Source: JAPLHP01 sp963720375
GTDB taxonomy: Bacteria > Chloroflexota > Dehalococcoidia > UBA2247 > RBG-13-53-26
DNA: 64,000 nucleotides
Assembly (NCBI GenBank): GCA_963720375.1
Contig: CAVRFM010000006.1
Span: 1 to 64,000 of the forward strand
Direction: 5' to 3'
Shown piece after piece: positions 1-8,176 of the stretch. The translations under genes and the position numbers were made by a program. How positions within the stretch are numbered: position 1 is the first letter of the stretch; every line of letters begins with the position of its first letter. A model generated the notes under the pieces. It worked only from the letters and a program-made list of their open reading frames with translations. It ran no database searches and had not been told where the DNA came from.

Positions 1-200
1 TATGATCCAGATCATGGTAGGCCGGAAAGGCGGAGCTTATCATCGTGGTGGAAGAGTCAGAGGTATATGGTATAGAGGATCTTCGCTTGCTATTGACAAG
101 GTAACCGGGTATCTTCAGAATTTAGTAGTATTCGCTACTGTCGCTCCAGATTGATGGAGGGCAGGCCATAGATAGTAAGTAATCAGTGCAGGAGGATAAC

Positions 201-1391
201 ATGAAGCCAAGAGAAATACGGCCCGGAATCTATGCGGTGGGGGCGGTAGACTGGGACAGACGGCTATTCGATGCGCTCATACCGCTGCCCGACGGTACGA
301 GCTATAACTCATACTTCATCAAAGGCAGTGAGAAGACGGTTCTCATTGACACGGTGGACCCCTCCATGCAGTGGGTGCTGATGCATCACTTGGACCTGCT
401 CGGCAAGGACGGCATCGATATCGATTATGTGATCGCCAATCATGCCGAACAGGACCACTCCGGGACGCTTCCTAAGGTGCTGGAAAGATATCCCGGGGCC
501 AAGCTGGTGGTCACTCCCAAGTGCAAGGGGATGCTCATGGACCTCCTGCTGATTCCGGAAGGCAGGTTCATCACCGTGGAGGATAAACAGACCATTTCGC
601 TGGGAGACAGGACTCTGGAGTTCATCCATGCTCCCTGGGTGCACTGGCCCGAGACCATGTTGACCTACCTCAGGGAGGAGAGAATCCTCTTCCCCTGCGA
701 TCTCTTCGGTTCTCACCTGGCCACTAATGAGCTTTACGTCAGTGACGAAGGGCAGGTCTATGAGGCCGCCAAGAGGTACTATGCCGAGATCATGATGCCC
801 TTCCGCAGCAACATCGAAAAACATCTGGAAAGGCTCAAGGAATACCGCATTGATATCATCGGGCCCAGCCATGGCCCGCTGCACAATAAGCCCAGCTTCA
901 TCATGGAGGCATACCGGGACTGGGTGTCCGGCAAGCCGAAGAACATCGTTGTTCTGCCTTACATATCTATGCACGGCAGCACTCAAAGGATGGTGGAATA
1001 CTTCGTTGATGCCCTCACCGACAGGGGCGTGACGGTGCAGCAATTCAACCTGGCTGTCACTGACCTGGGCAAGCTGGCTATGGCCCTGGTGGACGCCGGC
1101 ACCCTGGTCATCGGCACACCTACGGTAGCGGTCGGCCCGCATCCCAACGTGGCTCATGCTGCCTTCGTGGCCAATGTCATAAGACCGAAAGCCCAGTTCC
1201 TCTCTATCATCGGCTCCTACGGCTGGGGGAGTAAGGCGGTGGAGCAGCTCAGCGGCATGATTCCCAACCTCAAGGTGGAGGTGCTGCCGCCCGTCATCAG
1301 CAAGGGGTTCCCGAAGGAAGAGACTTTCAAGGCCCTCGATAATCTAGCTGACGCCATTGCCCAGAAGCACAAAGAACGTGGCTTTGCTTAG
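201..1391 (+). CDS. fprA: FprA-family flavodiiron protein
   Basis: Flavodiiron protein (A-type flavoprotein), a cytoplasmic enzyme that in this family reduces O2 to water and/or NO to N2O using a diiron centre and FMN. The N-terminal metallo-beta-lactamase-like domain shows the diiron ligand motif HAEQDH (about residues 81-86), a further His in HAPWVHWPE, Asp in FPCDLFGSH and His in GPSHGPLH. The C-terminal flavodoxin domain starts near VVLPYISMHGSTQ, with the FMN loop SMHGST, and has GSYGWGS. No fused rubredoxin is present, so an external electron donor is needed. An in-frame GTG at 186 would also open the frame, but AGGAGG at 190-195 lies 5 bases before ATG 201, so 201 is preferred. A cupin gene follows closely. 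Family assignment is firm; the O2 versus NO preference cannot be read. Confidence 0.93.
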   Translation: MKPREIRPGIYAVGAVDWDRRLFDALIPLPDGTSYNSYFIKGSEKTVLIDTVDPSMQWVLMHHLDLLGKDGIDIDYVIANHAEQDHSGTLPKVLERYPGAKLVVTPKCKGMLMDLLLIPEGRFITVEDKQTISLGDRTLEFIHAPWVHWPETMLTYLREERILFPCDLFGSHLATNELYVSDEGQVYEAAKRYYAEIMMPFRSNIEKHLERLKEYRIDIIGPSHGPLHNKPSFIMEAYRDWVSGKPKNIVVLPYISMHGSTQRMVEYFVDALTDRGVTVQQFNLAVTDLGKLAMALVDAGTLVIGTPTVAVGPHPNVAHAAFVANVIRPKAQFLSIIGSYGWGSKAVEQLSGMIPNLKVEVLPPVISKGFPKEETFKALDNLADAIAQKHKERGFA

Positions 1392-1420
1392 CGGGGTCTC
1401 TTCGATAGGAGGTGCGGATT

Positions 1421-1768
1421 ATGAAGCATGACGAGAAGGCGGTCGGCGGAGAAAAACTCCTGGCTCAGGCAGTAAGGATGGCCGACCTGGTGGAGTACCA
1501 GGACGGGGCTGTGGTCAGCCGGGAGATCATCAACAAAAAGACGGGGACGGTGACCCTGTTCGCGTTCGACGCAGGGCAGGGGTTGAGCGAGCATACCGCG
1601 CCCTTTGATGCCCTGGTCTACCTCGTTGATGGTGAAGCAGAGGTCACTATCTCCGGCAAGGCCAATCACTTGAAGGCGGGCGACATGATCATTATGCCGG
1701 CGAATCAACCTCATGCCTTGAAGGCACAGGGGGGGTTCAAGATGGCCCTGGTGATGATCAGGTCGTGA
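1421..1768 (+). CDS. Small cupin-domain protein
   Basis: Single-domain cupin of 115 residues. The segment ALVYLVDGEAEVTI and then AGDMIIMPANQPHAL match the two conserved cupin motifs, and the final His of motif 2 is visible. Such proteins bind a metal or small ligand; the substrate is unknown. AGGAGG at 1407-1412 is 8 bases before ATG 1421; a GTG at 1412 lies inside the ribosome-binding site and is rejected. The gene begins 29 bases after the flavodiiron gene and is probably co-transcribed with it, which suggests a role in oxidative or nitrosative stress (inference). Confidence 0.85.
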   Translation: MKHDEKAVGGEKLLAQAVRMADLVEYQDGAVVSREIINKKTGTVTLFAFDAGQGLSEHTAPFDALVYLVDGEAEVTISGKANHLKAGDMIIMPANQPHALKAQGGFKMALVMIRS

Positions 1769-2232
1769 TAGGTTCTACATCCCCCTGGGATTGCTTCGTC
1801 AGAGGGCGGTTCGCGAACCGCCCCTACAACCTCCTCGCAATAACATGGCAGAGTCATGATCAGCCGTTAATAGCCCATCTACGCGTTTGAGGACGCCTCC
1901 CTTGCGTATTGACAACCGATATCGTATTGCGTCAAAGTAAACTGTTACCGAAGTCCGCTATTGACAACACTGTAAGGGATGTACTTGTCTTTGATATGTG
2001 CAGTGTTAAGGAGGCAGGTTTTGAATGCTGAATAACACGGCGCTGTACTTATCTCACTGCAATATAATGGTCCAGCAGTCGATACTAATACTGCACTTCG
2101 TCACATCTTATCAAATAGCCCGTGACTTTCCAAACTTGACACCCTTATGGCTTCTATCCTAAGATTCGCCGAGTTGCTGCAGCAACATAAAAAGGAATGT
2201 TATAACGCAGAAAAGCAAGGCTAAGCAGACAT
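1769..2232. other. Intergenic region with palindromic repeat
   Basis: No convincing gene. It holds one copy of the GC-rich palindrome family (GGGCGGTTCGCGAACCGCCC, 1804-1823), immediately followed by CCTCCTCGCAATAACA, a degenerate form of the CTCGCAATGACA repeat that both IS copies use as target elsewhere. A 45-codon frame at 2025-2162 has an upstream AAGGAGG but no recognisable product. A perfect 14-base palindrome GTTGCTGCAGCAAC lies at 2173-2186, just before the next gene. Confidence 0.5.
1804..1823. repeat. GC-rich interspersed palindrome (family 1)
   Basis: Perfect 20-base palindrome GGGCGGTTCGCGAACCGCCC. Related copies of the form GGGCG[C/G]TTCGCGAA[G/C]CGCCC, usually preceded or followed by CCCTAC/GTAGGGG, lie at 7610-7629, 17183-17202, 28558-28576, 42574-42593, 51880-51901, 53078-53098, 54272-54291, 55105-55124 and 56368-56387. 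All copies are intergenic. Confidence 0.85.
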
Positions 2233-2841
2233 ATGGCATCACCTATCGAATATCAAAACCAAGTAGCTAGACTCTTGAGGAGAATTTATCCTCCTCCCAC
2301 CCCAATAAAAGCCGAGTGGCGTACGATTGCTAATATAAAGGGGATTTACTCTCCAAGAATAGATATAGCTGTAGGGCCATTCTCTGAAGTGCGAGGAGGC
2401 AACTGCATTAGAGAATACAATGAACTTATGGACTCGTCCCGGTCATTTATGGAACAGCTACTTGTGTATCATCAGGCAAATGTGATGGCCTACAGGATAG
2501 ATGATGAAGAACTCAACCTCGTACACCACTTTTCAGATTTTAACGAGTTGCGAAACACGAATGAGAATGCCCGCTGTCTATTGGCTATTGAAATAGAGAA
2601 TGAGGTAAGTCGCAAGCACCTATTGGGTGGAGCCGTAAATGCTGCTGCGCTTGGGCGCGTGGGAGCTGTAGTGGGCTGGACCGAGAACAAGGTGCGCTCT
2701 TTGGTAAGGCTGCAAACATACTGGGATTTCTTGTACAGTGTTGGGAAAAACACGTTCAAGACGACGAATTTGGTAATTCTCTCCCCGAAGCAACTAATTG
2801 AAGCTCTGTCGGCGACAGCCAGTACTGTCCAAATCGGATGA
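2233..2841 (+). CDS. Hypothetical protein, possible nuclease-like fold
   Basis: 202-residue soluble protein, not recognised by name. The middle has SPRIDIAVGPF and later CLLAIEIENEVSRKH. A conserved Asp followed by an ExE-like pair in a hydrophobic strand is reminiscent of PD-(D/E)XK nucleases, but this is a weak motif-level guess. Its stop (2839-2841) abuts the ATG (2842) of a HEPN-like gene, so the two are translationally coupled. The pair is followed by an attC-like site, so it may be a mobile gene cassette. AT-richer and different in codon use from the upstream flavodiiron gene, which is consistent with transfer. Confidence 0.6.
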   Translation: MASPIEYQNQVARLLRRIYPPPTPIKAEWRTIANIKGIYSPRIDIAVGPFSEVRGGNCIREYNELMDSSRSFMEQLLVYHQANVMAYRIDDEELNLVHHFSDFNELRNTNENARCLLAIEIENEVSRKHLLGGAVNAAALGRVGAVVGWTENKVRSLVRLQTYWDFLYSVGKNTFKTTNLVILSPKQLIEALSATASTVQIG

Positions 2842-3527
2842 ATGGAATCCATTGGGGGAATGCGTTATAACAAGGAAATCCAAGGTCAATTTATGGAAGC
2901 AGAAGCCCTGATTAATCAAGCCAAAAGAATTATCAAGGTCGCAAAGGTTCCAAGGGAAGGATCAGGCGTCAGCGCTCTCGCTGAAGCCAGCGAATTTCTT
3001 AGGGCATACTCCGGTGAGAGAAGCGCTTTCGCTAGACAGCTCAAGGAGGTTAAGCAAACTTGGGATGATGATTATATCTCAGAGTTTGTCATCGACACTC
3101 TTGAAGCATTCATTAGGTATGTCGAAAATGGCCTTCTGGAAGGTGTCTCTATCCAACGTCAAGCGCAGATAGATGTGGTATCTGATTTCCTGACGCAAGC
3201 CCATACATTGCTCACATTGAAGGATGTACACCCCGCAACACCCACCGTTATCATTGGCGCTGCCCTTGAAGAATTCCTTAGAAACTGGGTAGAGGAAGCC
3301 GGATCGGTCTAGGAGGTCGAAAACCAAGTATTGATGCTTACGCCAACGTGCTGAGAGACGCAGATTCAATCACGAAGCAAGATCACAAAGACATCACCTC
3401 TTGGGCAGGGTTGCGTAACCATGCTGCGCATGGTGAATGGGAAGAGGTCAACGACAAACAACGTATCGCCCTAATGCTTGAGGGAGTGAACCTTTTTATG
3501 CGCAAATATGGTACACACAGCGCCTAA
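2842..3527 (+). CDS. HEPN-like protein, frameshifted
   Basis: All-helical protein of about 228 residues once a -1 shift near 3300 is corrected. The first frame reads to TAG at 3310-3312 (ends ...RNWVEEAGSV). The second frame continues from about 3306 as ...GGRKPSIDAYANVL and ends at TAA 3525-3527. The tail contains WAGLRNHAAHGEW, an R-N-x-x-x-H motif as in the catalytic RX4-6H signature of HEPN ribonucleases/toxins. ALEEFLRNW just before the break fits the same helical fold. The ATG directly follows the stop of the preceding gene. The stop codon lies inside the R'' box of an attC-like site. The HEPN assignment rests on one motif and helical character; toxin or defence function is inference. 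Confidence 0.6.
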
Positions 3528-3591
3528 CCCGCGTGTGCAGGCGACGTTGCTCCGCTGCGCTCTGCAACACGGCTGACGCGCCCCGTTAGCC
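3522..3591 (+). repeat. attC-like integron recombination site
   Basis: 70-base imperfect inverted repeat right after the HEPN-like gene. Left end GCCTAAC (3522-3528) fits the R'' consensus RYYYAAC; right end GTTAGCC (3585-3591) differs from GTTRRRY at one position. Between them are CGCGT/ACGCG and GCAGGCGAC/CGGCTGAC arms and an inner GTTGC...GCAAC stem, the usual attC layout. The cassette stop codon overlaps the R'' box, as in many cassette genes. No integrase gene is in the window, so this would be a solitary site. Confidence 0.6.
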
Positions 3592-3623
3592 CAGCGAAGA
3601 ACATGCAACCTGAAGTCTCAGTA

Positions 3624-4355
3624 TTACTTCTGGTTCTTCTTAGGCTTAGGCGGGAATACTATCTGACCGCCCAGTCTGCCCAGCAACAACACCAATCCGG
3701 ACATGACTATGGCCAGCGCAAAATAGGTCCAGCCGATGCATTGGCGGTCAAGCAGCGCCTGACGATGCGTGGCCCATAGTATGATGGTGACGGTTTCGAC
3801 GACAAACAGGGTAACGGACAGGCCGGCTTTGCCTTTGAATATCCCTGTCAGTTTGTGCTGGTAGTTGAACCACCAGCTGCTGGCACCGGTCAGCATAGTC
3901 AGCGGCGATATGATTATGCCGGCCAGCAGGGTGTAGTAAGCACTGTCCACCAGTCCGTCAATCCCCGTCAAGAAGTGCAGGATAAGAAATGCCGTAGCGG
4001 CCAGGGTGAGAGCAATAGGGAAGTGTGTTGAAACCGGGTGCGGGTGCAGGTCAAGGTAGAACCTCAACAGAGGGCTCATCTCTTTCTCCGGAGCCTTTGC
4101 CGGAGCCTTTATCAGTGTGCCGACCGCAGGGACGCGCTGGAGAATGGCCTCGGTGTGGGGAGCAGCAGCGATGTCATCCGTAAGATCCTTCCCCGCTTTG
4201 TGACGGCGCTGGTGCATACCTGCGGGCCAGAGCTTGCTTCCGGATACGTCATATACCTTACCCTTGAAGGCTACGTATGCCGGGCGGCCATCCTGTCCAT
4301 CGTACTTCCGGAGCTCTTCTTCCGTTATCTGCCTGTCCTGGTTCGCGTCCTTCAT
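3624..4355 (-). CDS. Cytochrome b5-like / DUF2231 membrane protein
   Basis: About 243 residues. The N-terminal part (KDANQDRQITEEELRKYDG, AYVAFKGKVYDVSGSKLW, HQRRHKAGKDLT) matches the soluble cytochrome b5-like haem/steroid-binding fold. The rest is four hydrophobic helices beginning around HPHPVSTHFPIALTLAATAF, as in DUF2231 predicted membrane proteins; the HPHPVSTHFP motif is typical. Likely a membrane redox or haem protein; partner unknown. A strong Shine-Dalgarno (AGGAGGGG on the minus strand) sits just before the ATG at 4355; an ATG six codons upstream is on the wrong side of it. Confidence 0.8.
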   Translation of the reverse strand: MKDANQDRQITEEELRKYDGQDGRPAYVAFKGKVYDVSGSKLWPAGMHQRRHKAGKDLTDDIAAAPHTEAILQRVPAVGTLIKAPAKAPEKEMSPLLRFYLDLHPHPVSTHFPIALTLAATAFLILHFLTGIDGLVDSAYYTLLAGIIISPLTMLTGASSWWFNYQHKLTGIFKGKAGLSVTLFVVETVTIILWATHRQALLDRQCIGWTYFALAIVMSGLVLLLGRLGGQIVFPPKPKKNQK

Positions 4356-4468
4356 GATCCCCTCCTGTTGCACGGTCAGCGAAAAGCTAACCTGTATTGC
4401 CGGACATCAGTCCCGCTGTCTTTCCGATACTTCTCAGGTACCATCCTGCGGTCGGACTCCCAATGTGG

Positions 4469-5386
4469 TCATCTATCCTCTCCCAGGTGACAGACCGGGC
4501 TGTCCTTACACACTTCGCACTCCAGTTGCAGAGTGGAGTGCCCGATGCCGAACTCCCGGCTGAGCGTTTCATTGATCTCTTCCACGATTTGGGTGCTGTT
4601 GCTGATCATCTGGTCCTCGATCAATACATGGCAGCTCAAAGCATACATGCCGGAGGTTATCGTCCACAAATGCACATCATGGATATCCTTCACGCCCTTT
4701 ATCCGGCCGACCGCAGTGCTGATCCGGGCCACATCGAGATGCTTGGGGACGGCCTCCAGGAGAATATCGCTCGATTCCCAAACCAGCGCTACCGCCCCTC
4801 TCAGGATCAATAGCCCGATGAGGATACTGATGATAGGGTCGGCGGTAGTCCACCCCGTAACCAGAATGATAATGCCGGCAGCAATCACTCCTATGGAGGA
4901 GATGGTATCACTCCACATATGCAGAAAGGCGCCCCTGACGTTCAGGTTGCCGCGGCTTGCGGAGCGCAGTACCAGAATGCCCACCATGTTGGCCACCAAT
5001 CCGATTGCTGCCACCGTCAGCATCAGCCCGCCCCGCACCTCGGGCGGCGTAACGAAGCGCCGGTATGCCTGATAGAATATGTAGACGCTTATGAGGATCA
5101 ATATGGCCCCGTTCGCCAGAGCGGCCAGGACCTCTGCCCTGTGAAAGCCGTAGGTCCTGTTCTGGCTGGCCGGCCTCCTGGCAAGGGTGAGAGCAAAAAG
5201 GCTCAAGCCCAGGGCCAGGGTATCGGTGAACATGTGACCGGCATCGCCGAGCAGGGCCAGGCTGTTGCTCAGGACTCCGCCAACCAGCTCGACTACGGTC
5301 ATCAAAGCCGTGATCGCCAGGGCAATCAGCAACCGGCGCTGATTGGTGGTTATTGTTGAATGGCGCTCATGAGCATGCTCAGTCAT
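4469..5386 (-). CDS. CDF cation-efflux transporter
   Basis: 305-residue cation diffusion facilitator (CzcD/ZitB type), an inner-membrane proton-driven exporter of Zn2+ or related metals. Six hydrophobic segments. The first metal site is visible as HMFTD in TM2 (GDAGHMFTDTLALG) and the second as HMWSD in TM5. A His-rich N-terminus (TEHAHERH) and a cytoplasmic C-terminal ferredoxin-like domain with HDVHLWTI complete the family layout. The C-terminal tail carries CEVCKDSPVC, an extra possible metal-binding Cys cluster. Monocistronic on the minus strand, 113 bases upstream of the b5-like gene. Confidence 0.92.
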   Translation of the reverse strand: MTEHAHERHSTITTNQRRLLIALAITALMTVVELVGGVLSNSLALLGDAGHMFTDTLALGLSLFALTLARRPASQNRTYGFHRAEVLAALANGAILILISVYIFYQAYRRFVTPPEVRGGLMLTVAAIGLVANMVGILVLRSASRGNLNVRGAFLHMWSDTISSIGVIAAGIIILVTGWTTADPIISILIGLLILRGAVALVWESSDILLEAVPKHLDVARISTAVGRIKGVKDIHDVHLWTITSGMYALSCHVLIEDQMISNSTQIVEEINETLSREFGIGHSTLQLECEVCKDSPVCHLGEDR

Positions 5387-5477
5387 ATCGACCCTATATC
5401 TTCATCCCATCCGCTCGTTGTTGTCAAACGTCCTCTCTGCTCCCTCTGCGGACGGGCGGGATACGGAACCGGGGCCC

Positions 5478-5576
5478 ATGTTCATCTGTGAGGTGTGCGG
5501 CCATACTGTGGAGGGGAAGGCCCCTGACAGATGCCCGGTATGCCAGGCTCCCAGGACGAAGTCCCGGAAGTTCTGA
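5478..5576 (+). CDS. Rubredoxin-like microprotein
   Basis: 32-residue frame starting MFICEVCGHTVEG and ending CPVCQAPRTKSRKF. Two CxxC pairs separated by about 13 residues match the rubredoxin-like domain at the C-terminus of rubrerythrins, which binds one Fe or Zn. No obvious Shine-Dalgarno. It is either a stand-alone mini-rubredoxin or the surviving tail of a rubrerythrin; no four-helix ferritin-like part is encoded upstream. Confidence 0.5.
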   Translation: MFICEVCGHTVEGKAPDRCPVCQAPRTKSRKF

Positions 5577-5578
5577 AG

Positions 5579-6490
5579 CTATATAGCCGGAATCCACACG
5601 GCAGGTGTTATCTTCAGCTTAGTACCGTCAGGTCGCCGGCGCTGAGCAGTCTCATCCCCCTGATGGCTACTACCTGCCCGCCGGCATTCTTTTTCCTTCA
5701 TATTCTCCGGCAGCAGGGAGAGGTACTGCTGCACCATGGAGTAGCTCTGCGCATACTCTGTGGTTGAGGTAAGAAAGTCCCAGGTAAGCCGCAGCGGCAC
5801 TGCCATTACCCTTATGGAATGGTTGCTGATATATTTGTCCGCGCTTAGCGGGGGAGAGAAGCACTCCCCGCCGATGACAATAATATCCCCGGTGCCATCA
5901 GAGATCTCGAAACCGCCGAAACCATCCGGGATCCCCAGCAATGTCGATGGCCCGATGGCAGCAAAGGTTACCGTGCCTTCCAGAGTGACGTATGAACCCT
6001 CATAGGTCGTGAAATGGGAATAGAGCTCGGCTATGGACACCTTCCGGTCTGCGCTCACTTTGACTTCCATTTCCCGGCTGAAGCTCCCGGAATCGTCGGT
6101 GGCAGTCAGGGTGATCTGGTGATAGCCATCTGCCACGGAGGACGTATCCCAGGTTGCGGTGGCCGTGGCCCAGGGCGTTCCCTCCTTGACCTCCATCGCA
6201 ACGGCCGCACCGCCGTCGATCTGGTAGCTCGCTTCGGAAATGGAGCCGTGCTCGCTGAATACCCTGGCGGTCAGTTGCAACTGTCCGGTCACTACCGGCC
6301 AGCTCGCGTAGGCCGCATCGCGCAAGTCGAGGTCTATCACCTGATCGCTCCCTGTTCCCTTGTAAAGGCTGTCAACTTCCTTGCCGCTGACCGAAACGAG
6401 GCGATAGCCGGCGGGACTTCCATCAGGGCAGTCGCCATACCACCACTCCCCGGAGACCGCCCCGGTAAGCTGCTCGGAGATGCTCTTCAC
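5579..6490 (-). CDS. C-terminal part of split metallophosphoesterase
   Basis: 303-codon frame that continues the calcineurin-like phosphoesterase encoded at 6487-7461. It starts inside the gene, so its ATG is not a true start. It contains an Ig-like region (SYQIDGGAAVAMEVKEG, WDTSSVADGYHQITLTATD) and then an OB-like segment (SIAELYSHFTTYEGSYVTLEGTV). Homologous architecture would give one secreted protein. The break lies in a C6/G4 run near 6515; adding one C restores the frame (HLHQDIT, then RVPVSTASQVKS). Confidence 0.75.
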   Translation of the reverse strand: MKSISEQLTGAVSGEWWYGDCPDGSPAGYRLVSVSGKEVDSLYKGTGSDQVIDLDLRDAAYASWPVVTGQLQLTARVFSEHGSISEASYQIDGGAAVAMEVKEGTPWATATATWDTSSVADGYHQITLTATDDSGSFSREMEVKVSADRKVSIAELYSHFTTYEGSYVTLEGTVTFAAIGPSTLLGIPDGFGGFEISDGTGDIIVIGGECFSPPLSADKYISNHSIRVMAVPLRLTWDFLTSTTEYAQSYSMVQQYLSLLPENMKEKECRRAGSSHQGDETAQRRRPDGTKLKITPAVWIPAI

Positions 6491-7461
6491 CTGGGATGCG
6501 GTAGAAACCGGGACCCGGGGGGTGCGGTGATATCCTGATGCAGGTGTCCGCAGAATGCGTTCACCTGATGCTTGCCGAGTATTTCCAGGAACTGGTCGCG
6601 GTTCTGCCAGCTCGTGGTTGGCTCGTGATAGAAGAGCAGGAGAGGGCTATCCTTGCGGAAGCTCAGGTCTTCCTTCAGCCACTGCAGTTGAGTCTCCGAT
6701 ATCTGGTAGACCTGCTTTCCATCGACCAGGTCATTCGGGTCGAGGACGATGCAGTGGTACTGCCCCCAGTCGAAGGAGTAGTAGGAGGGGCCGAAGAGGC
6801 TGGTGTATATCCCTTCCCCATATCCGGGGTCGGTGCTGGCAACATCACTGCGGTTTATGCCAACGACGTCATGGTTCCCCACCGCATTGAAAACGGTAAT
6901 GCCAAGATCGGCTATGGCATTCTTGTACATGTCGAACCACTGCTGGGCCTGGGCGACGGTGGCAGTATTGCCTTCGGCAATGAGGTCGCCGGTGGCGATG
7001 ACAAAGGCCGGTGAAAGCCCCTTCAGTTCTGCCGTGACTTCATTGAAGTCCGAGAGATGGTTTGCGTCCAGGTGGATATCGGTTATCTGGGCAAAGGTGA
7101 AGTCGGAGGCATTCTTCTCCGGCGTATGCTGCAGGCCGAAGTCGAATTCGCCGTCGGCAATGCGGCGATACCAGGGGCCGGTCGGCGTGTAATCGCGAGG
7201 GATGGTGATGAAAACGAGATTGCCCACTGAGGAGAGATTGTATTCGCCCCCTTTGTTGGTGGTGCGTGACAGTGTTCCGTTGGAGACAAGGACGTTAGGG
7301 ACGCCTGGCTCACCTTGGTCTTTGATGCCGTTGCCATTAAGGTCTTCGAAGACTGTGCCGGAAATCCCTTGAGGGAACTCCGGGCCGGAGGCACAGCCGG
7401 AGACAGTGGGGACGATGAGCGCCAGAAGAATCAGGAGTATTGCCGCATATCTTAAGGCCAT
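6487..7461 (-). CDS. Calcineurin-like phosphoesterase lipoprotein, N-terminal part
   Basis: Secreted metallophosphoesterase. The N-terminus is a lipoprotein signal (hydrophobic ILLILLALIVPT, then VSGC lipobox). Next comes an SdrD-B-like segment (GTVFEDLNGNGIKDQGEPG) and then the phosphoesterase domain with its metal motifs: DIHLD (DxH), GDLI (GD), GNHD, YHEP and GHLH. The frame ends 18 codons after GHLHQD because of a frameshift into 5579-6490. ATG 7461 with AAGGAG upstream is preferred over the GTG at 7473. Substrate unknown; it acts outside the membrane. Confidence 0.85.
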   Translation of the reverse strand: MALRYAAILLILLALIVPTVSGCASGPEFPQGISGTVFEDLNGNGIKDQGEPGVPNVLVSNGTLSRTTNKGGEYNLSSVGNLVFITIPRDYTPTGPWYRRIADGEFDFGLQHTPEKNASDFTFAQITDIHLDANHLSDFNEVTAELKGLSPAFVIATGDLIAEGNTATVAQAQQWFDMYKNAIADLGITVFNAVGNHDVVGINRSDVASTDPGYGEGIYTSLFGPSYYSFDWGQYHCIVLDPNDLVDGKQVYQISETQLQWLKEDLSFRKDSPLLLFYHEPTTSWQNRDQFLEILGKHQVNAFCGHLHQDITAPPGSRFLPHPR

Positions 7462-7766
7462 CTCTCTTAACACTCCTTCGATCGAAGACTTGCCCGCCGT
7501 GCGCCACTGCGGGAGGCCACTGCGGGCTGACGCTGGCTGGTGACATCATAGCACACTATATTGGTGATGCGCCAAGGCATCCGCAGTCCGGAATGACAAT
7601 AGGTGTGACGGGCGGTTCTCGAACCGCCCCTACGGTTGTCACCCCACCGATTCACATATCATTCCTGCATAAGCTTGCCCCCATGAAAATGGAGGCAGGA
7701 ATCCACCCATGCTCCCTCCCCTGGCGGGAGGGAGGCAGAGGGAGGGGACATTGCAGATATCCCCGC

Positions 7767-7793
7767 CTGGATTCCCACTTGCGTGGGAATGAC
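7767..7793. repeat. ATTCCCG interspersed hairpin (family 2)
   Basis: CTGGATTCCCACTTGCGTGG followed by GAATGAC, an inverted repeat with stem ATTCCC(A/G)..(C/T)GGGAAT. Further copies, in either orientation, lie at 28588-28614, 31854-31880, 35630-35656, 38794-38820, 53110-53136, 55143-55168, 59727-59753 and 63007-63032. They commonly read GTCATTCCCGTGCAAACGGG then AATCCAG. All are intergenic and often lie next to family-1 copies. Confidence 0.85.
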
Positions 7794-7840
7794 GCAAAGC
7801 GTAACACTATCCACGGATTGAGGCACAATCCACACGGAGG

Positions 7841-7878
7841 TTGACACCTGCATACTGTTAATGTACGATTATATCGTA
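7841..7878 (+). promoter_or_regulatory. Promoter with overlapping palindromic operator
   Basis: TTGACA (7841-7846), 17-base spacer, TACGAT (7864-7869) as -10. The -10 is the left arm of a perfect palindrome TACGAT-TAT-ATCGTA (7864-7878), a plausible repressor operator. It points toward the large surface-protein gene whose start is about 300 bases downstream. Confidence 0.5.
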
Positions 7879-8176
7879 ATAGTATATGATGTATGGGCTG
7901 TAATCGTACTGTTAGTGCATTTTGGGCCAAGGGGGTCGAGGGGTGTCATGAATCCAGTGAGAAGGTCCTTTGTTTCATCCCTTGTGCTGTGTTCCTTGCC
8001 GCATCCGCACTAAATGCACAAGCCATGTCATTCAACGCGCCAGTGAACTATGTGGTCAGATTCAGATATGGGTATGGGGGTAGAAAGAGATGAAAGAACT
8101 TGTCAAAGCGAGGATGTTTATCGGGACAAGAATAAGGCAGAAACTGGAAGGATTGAGGAACACTAAGGAGATAATC

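Larger units (their letters stand above)
7462..8176. other. Intergenic region with repeats and promoter-like site
   Basis: About 700 bases between divergently oriented secreted-protein genes. It holds a family-1 palindrome (7610-7629), a CTCCC/GGGAG-rich repeat (about 7711-7756), a family-2 palindrome (7767-7793) and a sigma70-like promoter at 7841-7869 with an overlapping palindrome. A 66-codon frame at 7893-8093 has no recognisable product. Confidence 0.5.

Noticed and set aside
2..154. 50-codon frame at the left edge
   Set aside because: Could be the tail of a gene cut by the window, but no domain or ribosome site supports it.
2025..2162. 45-codon frame with AAGGAGG upstream
   Set aside because: No recognisable domain, unusual composition and long spacing; not enough to call.
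7893..8093. 66-codon frame upstream of the surface protein
   Set aside because: No ribosome site or domain, and it overlaps the likely leader of the next gene.
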